Of a stretch of DNA of 64,000 nucleotides, positions 60,437-64,000 are shown in pieces (position 1 is the first letter of the stretch; each line of letters begins with the position of its first letter). The notes beneath the pieces were generated by a model. The model was not told the origin of the DNA and searched no databases. It was given only the letters and a program-made list of their open reading frames with translations. The translations under genes and the position numbers were made by a program. The stretch comes from JAWLHU01 sp041690255 (GTDB lineage Bacteria > Bacillota > Sulfobacillia > Symbiobacteriales > Symbiobacteriaceae): NCBI GenBank assembly GCA_041690255.1, contig JAWLHU010000001.1, positions 186,001 through 250,000 of the forward strand, read 5' to 3'.

Positions 60437-61405
60437 ATGGCACGTAACGTTCTTGTCCTGGCTGAGGTCCGCAACGGCGCTTTGCGCCCTGTCTCATTCG
60501 AGTGCATTGCCGCCGGCCGCGCCGTGGCTGAGGGCGGCAGTGTTACCGCTGCGCTGATCGGCCAAGGCTCTGAGTTCGCCCAGGATCTGATTGCCCGGGG
60601 TGCCGACAAGGTCATCACGGTGCAGGGCGACCACTTGAAGGAGTACACCCCCGAGGGGTGGCTGGGAGCCCTGCACAACGTCTCGCTGGAGGCGAAGGCC
60701 GATGTGGTCCTTCTGGGCCACACGGGCATCGGTCGTGACCTGGGTCCCCGCTTCGCCATGCGGAATGCCGCTGGCATGGTCTCCGACGCGATTGATGTGA
60801 AGCTCGAGGGTGGCAACATCGTCTTCACCCGCCCGATTTATGCCGGTAAGGCTTTCGTCACCCAGGTGGTTAAAGAAGGTGTGATCGTGGCGACCATTCG
60901 CCCGAACAACCTTCCCGCCCTTGAGGCGGACGGTTCCCGGAGCGGCGAGGTGGCCGATATGGCCGCCCCGGCTACCGACCTGCGTACAGTGATCAAGGAG
61001 ATCGTCCGGAAGGCCGCGACAGGCGTTGATCTTACCTCGGCCAAGATCGTCGTGGCCGGAGGTCGTGGCGTGAAGTCGGCCGATGGCTTCCAGCCGCTCT
61101 ACGAGCTGGCTGAGGTGCTGGGTGCTGGTGTGGGCGCCTCCCGTGCCGCTGCTGATGCCGGCTACTGCGACTATGCCCTGCAGGTCGGGCAGACCGGCAA
61201 GACGGTCACCCCTGACCTCTACATCGCCTGCGGTATCTCAGGTGCGATCCAGCACCTGGCCGGCATGAGCGCCTCCAAGGTGATCGTCGCCATTAACAAG
61301 GACCCCGAAGCCCCGATCTTTAAGGTCGCTGACTACGGGATCGTGGGTGACCTCTTCGAGATCGTGCCGCTCCTCACGCAGGAGTTCAAATCACTGCTGG
61401 GTTAG
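60437..61405 (+). CDS. etfA: Electron transfer flavoprotein alpha subunit
   Basis: A 322-aa FAD-binding partner of EtfB. The C-terminal FAD site contains GASRAAADAGYCDYALQVGQTGKTV and CGISGAIQHLAGM, with NKDPEAPIFKVADYGIVGD, all conserved. The N-terminal Rossmann-like half is complete. GGGAGGG lies upstream of the ATG. It is the last gene before a large hairpin. Confidence 0.96.
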   Translation: MARNVLVLAEVRNGALRPVSFECIAAGRAVAEGGSVTAALIGQGSEFAQDLIARGADKVITVQGDHLKEYTPEGWLGALHNVSLEAKADVVLLGHTGIGRDLGPRFAMRNAAGMVSDAIDVKLEGGNIVFTRPIYAGKAFVTQVVKEGVIVATIRPNNLPALEADGSRSGEVADMAAPATDLRTVIKEIVRKAATGVDLTSAKIVVAGGRGVKSADGFQPLYELAEVLGAGVGASRAAADAGYCDYALQVGQTGKTVTPDLYIACGISGAIQHLAGMSASKVIVAINKDPEAPIFKVADYGIVGDLFEIVPLLTQEFKSLLG

Positions 61406-61421
61406 GTCGTTTCAAGACATT

Positions 61422-61522
61422 CCACGGATTACACGGATTAAACCAGCGATTACACGGATTAAGGACATATTAAGTAGTATGCTCGAATCTGTGAAATCCG
61501 TAAAAATCTGTGTAATCCGTGG
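61422..61522. repeat. Long inverted repeat with CGGATTACACGGATT units
   Basis: CCACGGATTACACGGATT (61422-61439) pairs with AATCTGTGTAATCCGTGG (61505-61522) with one mismatch. Inside are a further ATTACACGGATTA (61449-61461) and a GTGAAATCCGT (61491-61501) relative. It can form a large cruciform or transcript hairpin between etfA and fadN. The unit resembles a widespread dispersed repeat and is much less GC-rich than flanking genes. Confidence 0.8.
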
Positions 61523-61597
61523 TGGGTTCCGAAAACGACTTCGACTTCCACCTACCGAACGTTTGGATAGCGAACGAATCATGGGGAGGCGAAACGT

Positions 61598-64000
61598 ATG
61601 CCGATGGCGATCCGGAAGGTGGCGGTGTTGGGTGCGGGCGTTATGGGTGCGCAGATTGCCGCACACCTGGCGAACGTGGGAATCCCGACGCTGCTGCTGG
61701 ACATCGTACCCAAGGAAGTGACCCCAGACGAGGCCAAGAAGGGCCTCACCTCCGAGTCCAAGGCGGTCCGCAACCGCTTTGCGGCCGGGGCAATCCAGAA
61801 GCTCGCGACCCTGAAGCCCTCGCCGGTCTATGTGAAGGAAGCGCTCGAACTGATCACGCCTGGCAACTTCGAGGACGACCTGGCCCAGATTGCCTCGTGC
61901 GACTGGGTGGTCGAGGCGATTATCGAGAACCTGCAGATCAAGCAGGACCTGTGGAAGAAGGTCGCCGCTTTCCACAAGCCAGGCATGATTGTCTCCTCTA
62001 ACACATCCGGCATCTCGATCGAGAAGATGGTCGAGGGGACCCCGGAGAGCTTCCGAAAGCACTTCCTGGGTACCCACTTCTTCAACCCGCCTCGTTATAT
62101 GAAGCTTCTCGAGATCATCCCGACCCCGGAAACCGATCCCGCTGTAACCGCCTTCATTAGCGAGTTCGGCGAGCGGGTCCTGGGCAAGGGCATCGTCATG
62201 GCAAAGGACACGCCGAACTTTATTGGCAACCGGATCGGCACCTACGGCATGATGGTCACCTTCGAGGAGATGTTCCGCCTCGGCCTCGGACCCGACGAGG
62301 TCGACTCGATGAGCGGCAAGGCGATCGGTCGGCCGAAGTCCGCCACCTTCCGCACGCTGGATGTGGTCGGAATTGACACCTTCTGCCACGTGGCTGACAA
62401 CTGCAAGGCGACGATCCCCGATCCGGCGGATGCTGCCATGTTCACCGTCCCCGAGAAGATTCGGGAGATGGTGAAACGGGGCTGGCTCGGCCAGAAGACC
62501 AAGCAGGGCTTCTTCAAGAAGGACGGCAGCCAGATCCTGACTCTGGACCTGGAGTCTATGGAGTACCGGCCCCGCAAGAAAGGGAACTACGCCTCCCTGG
62601 AGCAGGCCAAGGCGACTCCTGACCTGAAGGCCCGCGTGAAGATGCTGGTCAACGCCAAGGACAAGGCCGGTGAGTTCCTCTGGACCGTCACTAAGCGGAC
62701 CCTGCTCTACGCCGCCGAGAAGATGGGCGAGATCGCAGATGATGTGGTCGCCGTCGACAACGCCATGAAGTGGGGCTACAACTGGGAGATGGGTCCCTTC
62801 GAGACCTGGGACGCCATCGGCGTGGCGGAATCGGTCGCCCGCATGGAGGCAGAGGGTCATGCTGTACCCGCTTGGGTTAAGGAGGCGGCGGCCAAGGGCG
62901 GCTTCTACAGGCGGGAGAGCGGACGCTCCTTCCACCTGGTGAACGGTGAGTACCAGCCGGTTCCGGTCAGTGAGCGGGTGATCGACATCCAGTCGCTGCG
63001 CGAGACCGGGAAGGTCATCAAGGAGAAGAAGGGTGCGTCGCTCATCGATATGGGGGATGGTGTCCTCCTTATGGAGACCCACTCGCCCAAGACCGCCATC
63101 GGCAACGATATCATCGCCATGTGCAAGGTTGCTGCCGAGGAACTTCAGAAGGAGCAGTGGAGGGGCCTGGTGATCGGTGCCCGGACGGAGAACTTCTCGG
63201 TGGGCGCCAACGTCGCCATGATGCTCATGGAGGCGCAGGACGAGGAGTGGGAGGATATCGAGATCCTTGCCCGCCAGTTCCAGAACGCGTTCATGAACCT
63301 GAAGTACGCCCCCAAGCCCGTCGTCGCTGCTCCCTTTGGCCTCACCCTCGGCGGTGGATTTGAGCTGGCTGCGGCCTCTGACATGATCGTGGCGGCGGCG
63401 GAGTCGTATATCGGCCTGGTCGAGGTCGGCGTGGGCCTGATCCCGGGCGCCGGCGGCAACAAGGAGATGCTGATCCGTGCCATGGACGGCCTGCCCGCAT
63501 CGGGCGGCGGCCTCGGCGGCGCCGCGCAGATGGCAGCCGGTACTGGCCTCGATCTGCAGCCCATCATCAACAAGGTGTTCGAGACGGTCGGCATGGCCAA
63601 GGTCGGCACCAGCGCCCACGAGTCCCGGGCTCTGGGCTACCTGAAGAAGACCGACCGGATCGTGGTCAACAAGGACCATCAGTTATATGAAGCGAAGCAG
63701 GCCGTCCTGGAGATGGACCGTGCCGGCTACAAGCCGCCCCAGCGGGCGATGATCCCCGTGGTCGGTCCCGAGGGTCGGGCCGTGCTGGAGCTGGGTCTCT
63801 ACAACATGCTGCTCTCCGGCTGGATCAGCGAGTACGACATGTTCGTCGGCAAGAAGCTGGCCTACGTGCTCACCGGCGGCAAGGCCTCGGGTGGCACCTA
63901 CGTCACGGAGCAGTTCCTGCTTGACCTGGAGCGTGAGGCCTTCCTCAGCCTCCTGAAGCAGAAGAAGACCCAGGCCCGTATGGCACACATTCTCAAGACC
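61598..64000 (+). CDS. fadN: 3-hydroxyacyl-CoA dehydrogenase/enoyl-CoA hydratase (FadN-type), partial
   Basis: An open frame of 801 codons to the window edge; judging by the ending (QARMAHILKT) only a few residues are missing. The N-terminal NAD-binding domain has VAVLGAGVMGAQIAAHLANVG, and the catalytic His region is GTHFFNPPRYMKLLEIIP. The C-terminal ~250 residues form an enoyl-CoA hydratase/crotonase-like fold (GLVIGARTENFSVGANV, PFGLTLGGGFELAAASD, EVGVGLIPGAGG). This order (dehydrogenase first, crotonase second) is that of FadN in fadNAE operons. It catalyses the middle steps of beta-oxidation. GGGGAGG lies 8 nt before ATG 61598. Confidence 0.94.
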   Translation, partial: MPMAIRKVAVLGAGVMGAQIAAHLANVGIPTLLLDIVPKEVTPDEAKKGLTSESKAVRNRFAAGAIQKLATLKPSPVYVKEALELITPGNFEDDLAQIASCDWVVEAIIENLQIKQDLWKKVAAFHKPGMIVSSNTSGISIEKMVEGTPESFRKHFLGTHFFNPPRYMKLLEIIPTPETDPAVTAFISEFGERVLGKGIVMAKDTPNFIGNRIGTYGMMVTFEEMFRLGLGPDEVDSMSGKAIGRPKSATFRTLDVVGIDTFCHVADNCKATIPDPADAAMFTVPEKIREMVKRGWLGQKTKQGFFKKDGSQILTLDLESMEYRPRKKGNYASLEQAKATPDLKARVKMLVNAKDKAGEFLWTVTKRTLLYAAEKMGEIADDVVAVDNAMKWGYNWEMGPFETWDAIGVAESVARMEAEGHAVPAWVKEAAAKGGFYRRESGRSFHLVNGEYQPVPVSERVIDIQSLRETGKVIKEKKGASLIDMGDGVLLMETHSPKTAIGNDIIAMCKVAAEELQKEQWRGLVIGARTENFSVGANVAMMLMEAQDEEWEDIEILARQFQNAFMNLKYAPKPVVAAPFGLTLGGGFELAAASDMIVAAAESYIGLVEVGVGLIPGAGGNKEMLIRAMDGLPASGGGLGGAAQMAAGTGLDLQPIINKVFETVGMAKVGTSAHESRALGYLKKTDRIVVNKDHQLYEAKQAVLEMDRAGYKPPQRAMIPVVGPEGRAVLELGLYNMLLSGWISEYDMFVGKKLAYVLTGGKASGGTYVTEQFLLDLEREAFLSLLKQKKTQARMAHILKT

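Noticed and set aside
61412..63679. 755-codon minus-strand frame opposite fadN
   Set aside because: No motif or ribosome site; antisense artefact of GC-rich codon usage.

Overview
The window comes from a GC-rich, endospore-forming Firmicute. A SpoVA-family protein and two DUF1657 domains show sporulation. The lcfA-fadR-etfB-etfA gene order, an ArgR-type operator and strong AGGAGG ribosome sites are Firmicute-like. Very high G+C in host genes and GC-rich intergenic repeats recall Symbiobacterium, but the genus is inference. No rRNA, tRNA, CRISPR array or transposase was recognised.

Region 1 (1-13.4 kb) is the part that stands out. It is a lower-GC accessory island that looks like an undescribed DNA-modification and defence system. 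On the minus strand a tightly packed operon encodes a 155-aa unknown, a 401-aa coiled-coil protein, a PglZ-type alkaline-phosphatase-superfamily protein, a 1438-aa SF2 helicase with a C-terminal DUF1998, and a giant unknown protein running off the left edge. Just upstream are two divergently transcribed genes. One is a TGT-superfamily base-exchange enzyme (DpdA-like) with a complete nucleophile and zinc site. The other is a small protein carrying the C-x3-KPY-x2-S-x2-H signature of the archaeosine synthase (ArcS) core. No DNA methyltransferase, AAA ATPase or Lon-like gene is present, so this is not canonical BREX. I infer that a 7-deazaguanine base, possibly deoxyarchaeosine, replaces methylation as the self mark, with the PglZ and helicase proteins as effectors.

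Region 2 (13.4-27.9 kb) returns to host composition. It holds a methyltransferase-HNH fusion, a divergent DUF1657-SpoVA/DUF1657 pair, a candidate structured RNA ahead of an M29 aminopeptidase, two tandem paralogous histidine kinases, a beta-propeller lipoprotein, a 38-aa peptide gene, a MacB/FtsX-type ABC exporter, a Nudix hydrolase and a lipoprotein.

Region 3 (27.9-29.8 kb) has no credible gene. It is a patchwork of three GC-rich tandem repeat families with palindromic hairpins between them.

Region 4 (29.8-53 kb) is a housekeeping mosaic: GH57, DUF4912 and GH15 alpha-glucan genes, a Na+/H+ or K+/H+ antiporter, a serine hydrolase, an MBOAT acyltransferase with an SGNH partner, a CDF metal exporter, a prolyl oligopeptidase, a CheX-like phosphatase, a DUF4127 protein, a diaminopentanoate-dehydrogenase-like enzyme, an M20 dipeptidase and a MEMO-AMMECR1 fusion.

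Region 5 (53-64 kb) has argF behind ARG-box operators, a DoxX protein, a NYN-domain protein, a 2[4Fe-4S] ferredoxin and a fatty-acid-degradation cluster (acyl-CoA ligase, FadR-type TetR regulator, etfB, etfA, fadN). A near-perfect FadR operator lies upstream of the ligase. fadN runs off the right edge.
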